A stretch of DNA of 64,000 nucleotides, taken from contig CM035304.1 of NCBI GenBank assembly GCA_002900995.3, forward strand, positions 6,092,134 to 6,156,133, written 5' to 3'. The DNA is from Ganoderma boninense (lineage: Eukaryota; Basidiomycota; Agaricomycetes; Polyporales; Polyporaceae). Below the pieces are notes generated by a model, which saw nothing but the letters and a program-made list of their open reading frames with translations, did not search any database and was not told the DNA's origin. Positions 35,201 to 47,281 of the stretch are shown piece after piece (the stretch's first letter is position 1; each line of letters begins with the position of its first letter). A program made the translations under genes and the position numbers.

Positions 35201-38200
35201 CTCCCGTCTCGCGTTCGGCGGTTCCTGTGGTGTGGTCGTCCTGACAGTATGTACTTCGCACTTCTTATCAGCTGACGCTAGAATCCTCGTACTCGCCACA
35301 CATCCTCTCGCTCCGAGGACACGTCGTCATCCTCTGCTCGGCGCAGGCGCGCACCACGGTCCACACGTCCTAGCTGTCAAACCCTAGGTGCCACCCGTGA
35401 CTACGGCCCTTCCACCCTCGACCATCCGCCCAACTGAATCACCACTCCCCACCCATCCGCAGCCGGGAGGGAGCGACCCGATATTATATTAAACTGCCGG
35501 CGGCCCCGCCTCCTCCCGCCTCGCGTGTCGAACCTGGTAACTCGTAACTTATTAAGATTCAGAACCCTTCGCCGTTCCCCGGCAGTCCCGTCCCCCGGGG
35601 CGCTCGCTTCCCGTGCTCGGGATTCTGGTGCCAGCCCGCCTTCAAGATTCAGGTTGGGGGGGCTTCTCTTCTCTCGCGCAACGTGTCGCCCGCGCGGCCA
35701 CACGCGCGCGAAAGCGCCAATCATCACACCGCGTGCTCGTGCTGCTCGTCCCTCCTTCCCCCTGCCCTTACGGCAGCGTCGCCAGCGGGGCACGGGCAGG
35801 GGCGCCTATGTACACGCTTACAAACGGGAGGTGGAAGATGGGGAGCTGCAAATCCGCGTTTGTTTGGCAGATGGGGCGCGCCGAGGCTGGGCGCTGGCGC
35901 GGGGAAGCGCGCTGCAGCCTAGAGAGACGCCGTGAGCAACCAAAGCAAGTAGAGTAAGTAACTCAAGTGCCAGTCCCGCGACAGTGGACAGTGGCCACGG
36001 TACTGGTGATAGGTATCTGGAAGTTGTCGTCAGGGCTCGCGACGCGCGGGCGTGGGCAGGCCGCGGTACATATCCGGACATCAGTGGGGCTTTTTTCTGC
36101 TGCTTCGCGCGCGATGCAGGGGTGGAATGGAAGATGGCGGGGGCAGGGGGAAGAGACGCGCGCACGGGAATGTCGCTGTTCGCTGTTCGTGCACGCCCCC
36201 ACGCCCCATTCTGCCGTACGTGCGTTGGACGGGGAGGAGGCCGGGTTTTTCTGGAGCGGCTTCGAGAAGGGGCCTGGATGACGTAGGGCGTAACGTGAGC
36301 GGGCCTAAGCTCCTTTCGGGTGCGCACTTGCATGTGAGTTACTTACATGGCTTCGCCTTCGTCTTCGTCTTCCATCTTCGTCACGGTCGTCCTGTGCTGC
36401 TGCCGTCGCCGCACGGCACACCCGTTGGCACTGAATCGCGGTGCTCGGGCTACCGTGTGTCTTGTGTCTTGCGTTTTGTCTTGCTTATTTCCCTTCGCTA
36501 AAATTCAGACATGCCGTCCGTCGGCTCTAGTTCTGCGGCCTGACGCGCCCGCGGCGGCGGGGAGGGGCAGGTGGTGCGCTAGGCTGGGTATGGCGTCGGC
36601 AGGACACCAGCCCGCCCCGAGCCGGCCGCGCACGCCGCACATCAGCCCAGATTTCGAAGGCGGGCGGGGCGCGAAGGTGCCCCCCCCCTCGAATGCCCCC
36701 TCGAACGAGGGGGTGGGTGCCACCCCGCACCGCGTCGCTGGCGCGCGAAGTCGCACGCGCCACGTCGGGGTCGCCGAGCCCACCCCATTTCTCGCCCGCT
36801 GCTAATAGAAGCGGGCTCCCGGCGCGGCATCGCTGCCGATGTACGTAGTCTATGCGGGGTGTGAGAGGCGAGAGGCGAACACCCCCGGTCTTCGTCTGAG
36901 TGCGGCCACCGCTCAGACTCACGAGGAGCCTGGAGGTCCGCCCGGGGGTGCTGTCGAGCGACGTGTTGCACTCGAGTAAGGATATGGATATTATTAATTC
37001 GCGCAGCTGCTGATGGTGCGTCACGTCTAATTACTTGCCAAATGCGCTACTCAGTGTTCACCCACTTGCGCGCGCTGACACTCGCTGACGTTGACGGCCA
37101 GGACGACAGCATCTGCGTGTACGGGCACTAGAGTACCAGCGGTGTGACACTCAATCACGCACCGCAACCGCCCTCGCCCTCGCCCTCTCCACTCTTCTCT
37201 CCCGCGGAGATGGTGCGGTGGGGCACGTCGCTGTCACCAGCACGGCAGGCCGGCGGCGACGCCGACCACGGCGCGTCCGAACAGCAGCACCCCAGCCGGC
37301 GGCACGAAGAGCTTCAAGCGTGCAGGACCAGAACCTGCCGTGTACGTACGTACTTACAGTTCCACTTTCGCGCTCCTGGCGGTGGAGCACGCGCGGGAGC
37401 AGCACGCGCGGCCGAAGCCGGCACCAGCACCCCCATCAGCACCATTAGTCGTACCCGTCGACCACCGCTCTTCCACTTCCCCCTCGCCCTTCGATCCCCA
37501 GCCTGCCCATCAAGCTCCTGATTCTGCTTCCTGGGGCTCGTTATCGACCGTGGTCCTGCACAATGGGTATCAGTATCTCGACGGGGAGACAGCTGCCGGG
37601 GCCCGAGCCCCACCCTGGACCCACATAGCAGGTGAGCACACCGGCTCGAGGCGCGCCACGCACTGTGCTGTAGTTCTGTACGGTTGACAGCGCGTACGTA
37701 TCCACGTCGCCTATCGCCCACCGCCGGCGGCCCCGGGGGGCTGGTGCAGGTGGCTCTGAGAGAGCCACGCCCCTGTCGCTGTCGTCGACACATTACCAGG
37801 CGCATTCGGATTCGTGTAGGCAGCGTTAACGTGCGGGTTAGGTCCGCCCCCCGCACTGCGACGTTCTCGGACACGATCGATTGTCCTGTGCAATGTATGT
37901 ATGATGTATGCAATCTGAACTCAGACGACTCCCCGCTGGCAAAGTGCGACTTAGTGCTCCGCCCGGATCACCCATCCACTCACTCTCGTCCACTTACTCC
38001 CACACGCATACGGTGCACGGTGCACGGCACTTCCCGTCGCGTGTCGGGAGGTCGGGGGAGAAGAGCCCAGGAACGCGATCGCAATATGTCGCGCACGGGG
38101 GGGCGGAGGGCGATCTCGGCCTCGCCACACTACATAGCCCTAGTGGTCTTGGTCGCTACTGTAGTCTCGGGTCTCAGGTCTTGGGTTGGGTCGTCGTGCA

Positions 38201-38408
38201 TGCAATGCATGATGCAGGGCCGCACTTGTGCGCGAGATGCGGCGTTTGGCTTTCCCAGATACGCCGCCCCGGGGCTGGGGCTCGCGCTCGTCGTATGCGC
38301 CAGCCGAGCGATTTGGGACTCCGAGGCCGCGAGGCGCCAGGCTAGGGCGCGGATCGACGGCGCATGTGCCATGGGAGTCGGCGGGCTCCGAGTCCCCCCC
38401 TCCCAATG

Positions 38409-38437
38409 CCATCCGTCCATCCATCCATCCGTCCATC
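38409..38437. repeat. CCAT/CCGT tetranucleotide microsatellite
   Basis: About seven tandem CCAT/CCGT units. Confidence 0.75.
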
Positions 38438-40057
38438 TAACTTCAAGTTGCGGGGTTAGGCGGCGCACTGAGGTGTGTATACGTATTACTTGCGACGCGC
38501 CAGCCCTCCTTCGCGGGAGCGCGGGGCGGCGGATCGCGCAGCGGTGGCAGCGGGCGCAGGCTTTTGCTTTTGCTTGGGGGGAGGGAGGGGTGTCGTACGC
38601 ATGTGTCGTAAGGCGCACCGCGCCTTACCTACGTGCGTGCTGGAGCGTGCTGCTGCTCCCGGGCTAGTGACTGGTGACTAGCGGCTGGTGACTCCTCGCT
38701 GCCCGGTTTTCCGCGCGCTGGCGGTCCGTGGAGAGTGCGAGAGCTGCGGGGCGGGTGCGGATGCGGATGGGCGACGTCGGTGCTGAGCGCCGATGTTTTG
38801 GGAACCTGAACGTGTCCGACCTGTCGCGGAGAGCCAACTCGCTGGGCTCCTTGGCTCACCGAAGTGCACTAGTGCAAAGTACTGTATGTGTCGCAGGGAG
38901 GCCGCGGGCCAGCCACGGTCGTGATGGCACGATGCATGGTGGCCGGAAAACGTGTCGTGGCGTGCACCACGGGCCTCATGTGATGGGTGCGTGCTCCCGA
39001 CGCCCGATGCGGTGCTACACCCCAGTTCGGACTGCTACTGGAGAGGGGGTGCACATTTCGCGGCGATAGTGCGCTGCGCGAGTGCGTCGGGGGCTTCGAC
39101 ATGTGCGAGCTTGAGCGCATCGCTAGCGCTGCGTGCGACGTTTCAATCATTGCATCAGCGTCGAGGCTCGCGGCTCGCGGTGCGGGGACTCTGGACTCGC
39201 GATGCCGATGGCTGGGCGGGCTCACTCGAGCCCGACGACATATGTATTGGACGGCAGATTCTCACCGACATGCATGCGGAGCTGGAAGAGCGCTATGCTG
39301 AGGGTAGCCGCGTTGGGAAGTTGGTTAGTCGTTATGGGAGCACACAGGGGCGGGGCGATGTGTTCCTAGATCAGCGAAGGGCTACACATGGCCTTGGAGC
39401 GCTCCCCGCGCAGAATGCTGGCGGGAGCCGAGGAGGAAGCGCTATCGGATGGAGTGGGCGTCCTGCGTATCGCCGCGTTAGCGGAAAACATGCTGGGGGG
39501 CTGGATGAGGTCACGGGGGTGGGATCGACTGAATGGGAGCTGGTGCGCATCAAAAGGCTGTTTGACTGGCGAAGAGCCGCGTCGCACTATCGTCTGATGC
39601 CAAAACACCATAAGACGCGAAAAACGCGGAGAAGCGCAGCGCCCAACATCATAGCAATGGGCGCCCAGAACATCGACATGCTCCCGTCGTCGTCCTGGCT
39701 CCCTCCCGAGTCCAACTACCGACCCCTTTCACAATTCACAATTCACAATGCAATGCAATGTGCGACCAGCGTGCGCGGGATGCTAGCCACATTTGCACAA
39801 TGGCCTGCCCAATATGCGCGTAGTATACACGGCCGCATGTCAGAGAGATTCCAGTCGCGAGGGCGGCCAGCGGCGACTCCGACGCAGGTTCTTCGGTCGG
39901 AGCGGTCTTGCTCGTTCTGTCGTAAATTTGGGTCCCTTGCCTCCGCGCGATGGAATGTGGCCGCGTAGCGGCATACGCCCGCCTCCCATGCGCATCATGA
40001 AACCCACTCCACCGCAAGCCCTCAGGCTGTCGCTCGGAACCTTGGAGACGATCGCAA

Positions 40058-40618
40058 CTAATTCGCGTCGCCCCGCCCAGGTCGACGTCGCCGCACGGCG
40101 GCCGGCGCCACATAGATTATCTTCTCTCCCAGACGAATTCCCTTGGACCCTGTAAAGAAAGGAAAACAAAAAAAAGAAAACAGGTCTGGGACGGGGACAG
40201 GTCGGAGTTGGAAGTCTGCGTCGCTGTGGCCGAGGTGGCGAGCGGGACTAACGATGTAAGGTCGGCTGTGGTGAAACGAGCGCAGGGACTCGACGGTGAA
40301 GAACCTTGAAATGGTCTTATGAACCTTGGGGGATGGAGAGCGGCTCGGGGCCGTCGAAGCTCCTGAGCGGTGTATGTGTAGTAAGAGTTGGCCACCGTCC
40401 GCATCGAACGACTCGAGCCTGAGCTGCAGAACCTTGTCGCCACGGCGAAGCGCGGAGGTCTGTAGGCTTCTGTAGGCTGGAAAACGAGGCAGGTGGCGCG
40501 GGCACGATAAGGATAAGTTTGATTGAGCGGTCACGATATTATTTAGGGGGCCTGTAGGGAATGCCACATGCCGTGGATAAGGATATCGGGGAGGGAAAGG
40601 CTTCAAGTGAAGAGTCAC
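40058..40618 (-). CDS. Hypothetical ORF with mitochondrial-presequence-like start (doubtful)
   Basis: A 186-codon frame containing RHLPRFPAYRSLQTSALRRG, which resembles the arginine/serine-rich end of a mitochondrial targeting peptide, followed by DKVLQLRLESFDADGGQ. No family is recognised after it, and another frame overlaps it fully. It could be a remnant of a nuclear-encoded mitochondrial protein, but the evidence is compositional only. Confidence 0.2.
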   Translation of the reverse strand: MTLHLKPFPPRYPYPRHVAFPTGPLNNIVTAQSNLSLSCPRHLPRFPAYRSLQTSALRRGDKVLQLRLESFDADGGQLLLHIHRSGASTAPSRSPSPKVHKTISRFFTVESLRSFHHSRPYIVSPARHLGHSDADFQLRPVPVPDLFSFFCFPFFTGSKGIRLGEKIIYVAPAAVRRRRPGRGDAN

Positions 40619-41425
40619 CAGCGGGTATTATCGTCGAACTGCAGGCCGATTGCTTGTCGCGGTGGTATGTGAGTCATATGTACCCTCAGGGAATGTTAGA
40701 TTTTCTCCCCGACACCGAAACTGCCCGCTATAACTTTCCCTACTCGAATGTCTATGTTATTGAACCCAGAGAACACGGTTAGTAGCCAGAATACGCGGAT
40801 TACACGTCGCGTGCATACTTAGCTGCTTCAAAAGGCTCCGCCAACATATGGTCGGCGAGTATGTTACAATACAATGGATAAGATTTGGGCGTGTTTTCCG
40901 CAATATAATTTGTGGGGCCCCATTGAGCGTTGTGAGTAACTTAGAGGTGGACTTGCCGAACCGGCAAGGGTTCGGCAAGAATAAAGTTCAACACGGTCCC
41001 GTGAGTGCTGTCACGGTCACGAGGACGTGCTTCTCGAGTTTAGGGCCGGCCGCCGCCCCAGGCCTGCCGATGGAAGGGAAGGGAAGGACCTCGCCGTCGT
41101 CGTGCAGCTTCTTGATCGGCGGCGACGATGACCATGCGTCTCTTCCTCCTTCTCCGCCCATGTGCCCGCCCCCTCTTCTGGCGGCCCCCGATGCTCGCCT
41201 TGGCCTCGTGCTACGCCCAGGACCCTTGAACGCTGAGCAGGCCTCTCCGAAGTGGTGTCGACCTCTACGGCATCCTTGGTTTTGCATAAGACGTTCCCTG
41301 CACAAGTTGAAGCACTTTGAAGGCGACCCCCACATACAGCGGCCGCTCGTCTGTCGCCTGGAACTATTATTGTACGATGGGAGGCGACATAGCTAAATAG
41401 CAGCGTGCTCTGGGATGTTTCGGTG

Positions 41426-42603
41426 AGTCTGTCTGCACTGTCGACAGCGGAACGGAGAGTCATCTGCAGCCACGAAGCATCTCCCTAAGCTCATCGTACT
41501 CGCCCTTTCTCTCGCGCTGGCGTACGGTCTTGAGCTGCCAAGCCCAGGCCCTCGTGCACACACCCTCCCGCGCCAGTCGAGTGCTGCACGCCAAGACAAC
41601 GATCGTACCCACCTCGCTGTCTCACCCGTCTGTGGCCCGCTCTCGGGGACACGTCCGGCATCAACACGGGGACCCATCTCCTCTCTATCAAGACCGTAGT
41701 CGTGTTTGGGGTGAGTTTTAGTCATTCGTCTTCAACCATTCCCCTAAGTTCGCGGATCGGGATACGTACCTAATGGTTTATCTCTGGCTAGGACTCGTAC
41801 ACAGATGACGGACATGACGACGGAGGTCCCGTCGCACCGCCCTGCTAGTGCCCCACGATGCAGATCGACAGACGGGAGAGTGTGGGCTGAGGACCTCGCT
41901 GCCCCCTACAACGCGACATTGTGCAGTACGTTTTGGGCGCATATAACGACGTTGAGATGGTTGTGGAGGAGCTGGTTGACACGACGATCAGATGTACCAG
42001 CAATCGAGAGCACGTACCGATCTCAGTCTGGGGCCCAGTGCTATCAAGCAGGTCGACTTGGGCAAGGTGCGTAGCGTTGAGCTCCTCGCGCCACGAAATA
42101 TTTCAGCTGACTATATGCGCCGGATTACGCATACCTCCGCGCCCACCTCCGCACGCAGGTTCCTCGTCACGGACGTCTGCGGGCGACGCGATCGTGCAGA
42201 CGCTCTTCTCGAGTCTGCACGACCACGGGGCGCGGGGTCAACTCCACCGGGGACGGGCCCGCGCTGACGGTCGCGTTCGCGGAGTTCGCGCGGATCTGGG
42301 ACGGGGTGCTCAATGGCAGTCCGGCCCCCGGGGTTCGTGGCGTTCGGGTACGCGAGCACGGACGCGTGCATCACGGAATGCTCGATCGCGTTCTGCGGGA
42401 CGGACGGGATGTGCGACGACCCGGACCGCTTTTTCTACTACATTCCGGGGTACGTACAGGCTCCGGAGGTGGCGATGATGATATGGGTAGATGGATGCCT
42501 GGGATGCTGACATGTGGGGCGGGCGCATGTAGGCATCCGAACAAGGAGGGACACCAGCTCGTGGCGGATTACGTCGAGGAGGTGCACACGCGCTGCATCT
42601 GAG
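41426..42603 (+). pseudogene. SGNH/GDSL-type carbohydrate esterase (CE16-like), decayed
   Basis: Fragments in changing frames reconstruct the order of a secreted fungal acetylesterase. They are a signal-like KLIVLALSLALAYG (about 41485-41530), PVCGPLS, SIKTVVVFG, then across an intron the catalytic block-I DSYTDDGHDDGG (about 41790-41830), RVWAEDLAAPYNATL, a later GDAIVQTLFSSLHDHGARG, GDGPALTVAFAEFARIWDGV, GFVAFGYASTDACITECS, and finally HPNKEGHQLVADYVEEVH with the catalytic Asp-x-x-His-like end. Lesions are no in-frame start ATG, stops after the block-I exon, and frame changes near 41640, 42235 and 42330. The last two are at G/C runs, so assembly error could explain some but not all of them. 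Confidence 0.65.
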
Positions 42604-44009
42604 GGGAATAGATCGAGCGCAGAGGGTAGGGATGTTGCTACAAAGGTGAGTCTCCACTGTCCTTCTCCAAGCCCCTGGGGGTCCCTGAATATTGTGCGCA
42701 TATAGGAAGACGTTTGCGCATGCAGCATGTACTTGTAGCGCTCGCTAAGTCATCGGATCGCACGAGTTCGAAAGCGAGGACGTTCCTCGCCTCTCGCACT
42801 GGCGTTCAGCTTTCGGGATTCGCGTTGCCGCCGATACCCGCCGGGTGGCGACCCCTGGCGCTGAGACCTGAGGCTTGAGGCCCGAGGCCACAGCATCGAT
42901 CTTCCCTACGTTCTAACCCCCTCGAATCGGATCTTCGGCGGACGAGCGGGCGGCCAGCCAGCGAGCCAGCGAGCCAGCGAAACGTCGTCCCACGAAGTGG
43001 CGATTATGCAGCGCATCCGCGCAGAACTCGGGGATCGGCCTTTGTCCTCGACGCGCCTTCGCACTTCTGTGTGTCATGCGCTTGCCGCTGAAGGACGCTC
43101 GCGCGATAAGTATGTCCTGCTTGCGCATGCGAGGTCTTACGCCGCCGGTTCCGCCTGCTTTCCGGCCCGCGCGGCGCATTTAGGAATGGAGGAATGGGAA
43201 GGAAGGAAGGATCGCCGCCCCCTGCTCGGAGACAGGGCGCCCCGAGCCCGAGAAGGACGAAGATAAGGGTCGATTTTAAGGTTGGTCGCCGCCTTGGGGA
43301 GCTTGAGTGAGTGCGACGTGGGTCTCGGTGCTGAGCTCGGCTCCGGCGAACCCTAACAGGGATTCTCAGAGACTGGGGAGGCTGCGAGGTAGGGGGGGGG
43401 ATGCGTGAGAAGAACGTAGACGTGACAAGCATGCGCAGAGGGGGGAGGTTTATGGTTGGTTCAGGCGGTTCATGCACATAGATCTGCCGGCGTATATACT
43501 GTGGGTGGACGCATCGCTAATGTGTCGTTTGGCAGCCGGGAGGTAGGAATTGCCTTTACGCGGTCTTGAGGCTGTAAGGAGGAAACCTGGAGGACGGATG
43601 TTAGTGAGTCGCTTCAAGTTCAACGTCGAGCATGATGCAGTGGCTTACCCATGCCATCGTCGTACAGGAGCGTGTTACTCATGTTGTGCGTTATAGTACA
43701 GGCTCGATGTCCTTCGTGGCTGGCTACGGCTGTGGAAAAGGTGTGGCTTCAGGGCAAGTTACCAAAATCGCGCAGTCGCTCACGAGATGGGTTGAGATTA
43801 ATATTGAAAACAGAAGGGACGATCGTCGAAACGTACCACGCATTGCTACAGTAGTGCTTCAGCTGGTCGCCGTGCGCAGGGTGAATGCTAGAGAAGTCCC
43901 GAGCGATCCAGTGAATGTGCAGAGGAAGATGAGTACAGTACCAGCGCAATTGATGTTGCGCGTCCGGGGCAACACACGTGGACTACATCTGCCTCTGGAG
44001 GATGCATCG
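42604..44009. other. Intergenic region between the esterase remnant and the HET remnants
   Basis: Short AGCC-type repeats near 42952-42982. No gene supported. Confidence 0.45.
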
Positions 44010-44325
44010 GTGGGCTACCGGACCAGCCACTCTATTCAAGTCACGACAAATGAAGCGCATAGTACTTGGTGGAGATGAAGTCCAACCTTATGACGACCTC
44101 GACCCTCGTCTCCTCCCCCGCATCCAATGACACTCCGTTACTGTCCCACAGTATCGGTGACCACGGCACTTCGTCCATTTATTTCAACTTCTTCGTGTCC
44201 AACCTCTGCATCCACCACTGGCAGCGTTGTCTCTTCCCGCACGATGCGCACATCCGCACTCACGGTGAGCCTCTTCCCATGCTTCCTGCTATATGCATCT
44301 TCGAGCACCACGCGCTAGCGGGACT
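44010..44325 (-). pseudogene. HET-protein C-terminal fragment
   Basis: Translated in shifting frames on the minus strand, this reads RKHGKRLTVSADVRI and, after a shift, PILWDSNGVSLDAGEETRV and VVIRLDFISTKYYALH. These align in order with the C-terminal exon of the complete HET gene (RLTVRADVRIGSG, PMLWNSKGVSLDAGDGARV, VVIRLDFVVTNHYALH, 48.21-48.5 kb). It has a frameshift and stop codons and lacks the HET domain itself. It may be the tail of the same ancestral copy whose N-terminal remnant lies at 47.3-47.8 kb. Confidence 0.7.
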
Positions 44326-44689
44326 TTGTCGCACGTCACTCTCCGGCTGATATATGCCTTCCGAGCTCTTACGGAGCTATCGGAGAACCCAGCAGACATA
44401 CCTAAGCCGCCGCTATGGCGTGTTCTGGTACGTGCGCGAGCTTCTCATCTCACCTTTGAATTTCGTGCCACTCAACGCATCCGCACAATTCCCACGCGAG
44501 GTCGTGATTCTCGATGCCAATTCGTATGCTTTTAGGGCTTCTTCAGCATCTCTTTCCGAGTTTTCCCCATATACTCACAGGCCACATAGCCCCCATCGCC
44601 TAGAAAAGCCGGAGAGACAACTTAAGGACCAAGGGAAAAGAAGAGGCAAGGTCGGTATTCCGCCACTCCTCCCCGACAATCTACGCACC

Positions 44690-46264
44690 ATGCGGTCCCC
44701 TGAACTACGGCTCTTACTGTTTCGAATCTCTGTGAATATCCTGTCGTTGCTCGTTGCTGACGCTTACGCGCATCTCGGCCGTAGAGGTGGCGCGCTCAAG
44801 TTAACATCACCCACACAGGACTCGGTGGCGGAGTGTGGAACCGCACAGTTTACCTGGGAAGGCGGCGAGCCACCGTTCACAGTCCTCCTTTCGTTCCAGG
44901 CCAACAACTCCGTGTTTCAGCGCTTTTGGAACATCATGGGGACCTCGATGTCCTGGCAGGCAACAATCCCGACTGGAAACGACCTCGGGATTCTGTTGAT
45001 GGACGGAAGCATGGACGAGGACGAGGGCTACCTCGCTATACAGCCTGGACAGGATGCATGTCTGCTTTTGGAGCCCACTGCTACTTCGATAGCGCGCACA
45101 GGTATTGAAACACCTCGTACATGCCTCTGCAAGCTTGAAGCTAAGTCATCGACATAGTAGCAACAAATATTGACCTGTCTGACACGAACTCGCCTTCCTC
45201 TCGTGAGTATCCCATTCTGTATTGGTATATACGTGGCCTCGTGGAGATTCCAGGCCTTTTCGTCTGAAACTGAACACGAACGTTTTATTAGGTGTCCAGA
45301 CCCCGACGATTGGGTCGTCGTCCACCCAGACAACTGCATCATTATCTCTGACCGCACCAACCAGATCATTCTCCACTCCCCGCAGTCCTAATTCAACCTT
45401 GATTGCTCCCATCCCAACTTCTTCAGCTGCATTGTCGACCAGTAGTCCACCTCTCCTCGGCACTGCCGCAATCGGTGGAATTGTGGCCGGCGGACTTAGT
45501 GGTTGTGCCGTTTGCCTGGCGTTGACGTGGTTCTTATACAAGTTCAAGCGCAAGGCGGCTCGCGCGGTGACAGCGTGTGAGTCGACTGTGGGTCAGTTTC
45601 CCTCGTTTCCTTGAGCCGTGTATGTCTAAGACGCTCACATGGACTCATGATCATGGTGACTCCCCGCTACCATTGACGCAGATCTTTGTCGGTCAAACAG
45701 CTCGCGCTCTTCTAACAGTGCTTCATCTCCTGCCTGTGCAAGTCGTGAGAACGACTGGATTGGAGACCAGACGCAGACACAGCCGAATAGTGGGTGTCGA
45801 CGAGTCAAACACTCTGTTTCAGCGATTTACTTTGACTGATAGGTTCCCTGGCGACTCGGGCGTCCTCCATGAGCGCGTGCCCATCATACAACTGGGCCCA
45901 ACCACCCAGTCCTTGTCCACCCAATAACATCAACCGAGACGTCGTCCCAGACACGTTGCTGCAAAAATCGCGATTCGGAGACACGTCCGTCCGGGCAGTG
46001 TCCATATCCGATAGACCAGATGTCGAAGGACGAGGACGGACAGAAGCCCCCACAGAAGATGATATGTTGTACAATACGGAGGATTACGAGGGAAGCAATA
46101 GCCCTCCACGGTACGGAATGGATGAAGGGCGGAGGTTAGCCGGGGGAAGACCTGGCGAGTCCGAAGAGGGCGAGGGCGACTCCTTCAATATCTGGCGCAG
46201 CAGCTCGTCGAACGGGTCCACCTTGCCGCCTCCCTATTCGTCTGTCTTCGGAGAGATGTGTTAG
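44690..46264 (+). CDS. Single-pass membrane protein with secreted-type beta domain and PPPY tail (TM1)
   Basis: Five exons sum to 423 aa in consistent phase: 44690-45101, 45158-45202, 45292-45576, 45682-45789 and 45843-46264. The N-terminal hydrophobic stretch (LLLFRISVNILSLLVADAYA) is a signal peptide. The ectodomain has the pattern SPTQDSVAECGTAQFTWEGG, PPFTVLL, MGTSMSWQATIPTGNDLGI, shared with the nearby secreted proteins. A Ser/Thr/Pro stalk leads to a transmembrane helix near residues 207-232 (LLGTAAIGGIVAGGLSGCAV and on), then KFKRK. The cytoplasmic tail is Ser-rich and acidic, and contains RRLAGGRPGESEEGEG and the terminal STLPPPYSSVFGEMC, a PPxY motif that could bind WW-domain ubiquitin ligases. 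The family is common but uncharacterised in basidiomycetes. A cell-surface sensor or adhesin role is an inference. Confidence 0.82.
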
Positions 46265-46827
46265 CCTCATGTATTGTATTTGCTACTTATTGAAGGGTCA
46301 TGGCAGATCCACGGCGCACGCCTATCGTGCGATTCGATGAGAGGGCTTTGAAGCTTGAGACGATGAGTATCGTGCGCTGAATTGGATATACAGAATCGAG
46401 TTGAAGGTCTGATTGACATTTTCAAGGGACTCAGCGGCTGTTTCCATGTATTGGACGGTGGATGAAGGAGACGGTCCGATTGTGCGAGGCCATCCACATA
46501 ACTTCAAGTTCTGCTGGAGTTCTCCGATCTCGCTCTGTCCTGCCCTGGACATACGACTGAAAGCCTGCCACCGCAGTATGCGCATTTGTGTACGGAGCAA
46601 AAGCTCCCGTGAAGCGCATCCCTCAGGTTGAACGCACGCCGAGATCTTGTCTTGGATGCCAGTGGGTTACGACGGGAGCGTACGATACCGTTTCGAAAAT
46701 ACGGGTTCTGGATGCCACCGCGCGTTTCGCGAACAGACGAGAGGACTCGTATACAGAATAGCTGCGGACCGCCGTCATGCATACCTCGGCGGATTTCGAG
46801 GAGGATACGTGAGGATGCCGAGCTGAT

Positions 46828-47275
46828 CCACGCCGCCTCATCATGTGCTGTGGGGGAAGCAAACCGAGTCCGCTGGAAATGCCCACGAAGTCAGCGCTGC
46901 TCCCGGCGGGATAAAAAATGCCGCTCACAGCTGTTCGAGACAACGATCGGCGCCGTCGACGCCTGGTCCCCGGAGACGTCGGACACGACGAAGACGACGG
47001 TCGTGCCTGCGGAAGGAAACGGTCAACATACACAGTTTACAAGGGTCTTCCGCTGGACCCTGATTAGCGAGAAGGGGAGAACGCACCAGCCGGCCCGCTG
47101 AACTGGTAGCTCGTGTCGAAGATGAGGTCGTTGTCGCCGATGATGTTTCCGTTGTCTTTGATTGTAGAGAGGGTCCCAGATGGGCGTGAGTACTGGCAGT
47201 CATGCTGGGAAAGAGACTTACACCTGCGCATGCGGAGGGGCGGGTGTGTCAGTGCAGTGTTCTACCATGACCTGC
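46828..47275. repeat. Segmental duplication, copy 1 (partner 51354-51830)
   Basis: A direct repeat of roughly 450 bp, highly similar by eye to 51354-51830. It includes CGTCGACGCCTGG, GGAGACGTCGGACACGACGA and CTGCGCATGCGGAGGGG-type stretches in the same order. It carries two exons of the secreted-protein family without their start. Confidence 0.8.
46890..47200 (-). pseudogene. Secreted beta-domain protein fragment (S1)
   Basis: Two exons on the minus strand read TIKDNGNIIGDNDLIFDTSY-QFSGPAG (about 47165-47085) and, after an intron, GTTVVFVVSDVSGDQASTAP-IVVSNSCE (about 47015-46905). They are nearly identical to the last exons of the S2 gene. No signal-peptide exon exists, and upstream the sequence changes abruptly into a HET-domain remnant near 47280. 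It is therefore a truncated, chimeric copy. Confidence 0.75.
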
Positions 47276-47281
47276 TCTCCT

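Larger units (their letters stand above)
32255..41425. other. About 9 kb without a supportable gene
   Basis: GC-rich sequence with many overlapping open frames on all six frames and no recognisable domain, signal peptide or exon chain. Notable local structure is a tetranucleotide microsatellite (38409-38437), a guanine run near 33610 and a small perfect hairpin at 36696-36713. One frame of interest (40058-40618, minus) is listed separately. Long UTRs, a non-coding RNA or decayed genes cannot be excluded. Confidence 0.4.

Noticed and set aside
36696..36713. Perfect hairpin CCCCCTCG-AA-CGAGGGGG
   Set aside because: Single short hairpin in a G/C-run region, with no adjacent gene end it could serve.
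37684..38667. 327-codon plus-strand open frame
   Set aside because: Runs through a CCAT microsatellite and is rich in Arg/Ser/Cys without any family motif.
38952..39968. 338-codon plus-strand open frame
   Set aside because: No domain, signal peptide or helix pattern. Composition drifts along its length, and other long frames overlap it in the same GC-rich stretch, so a chance frame is more likely.
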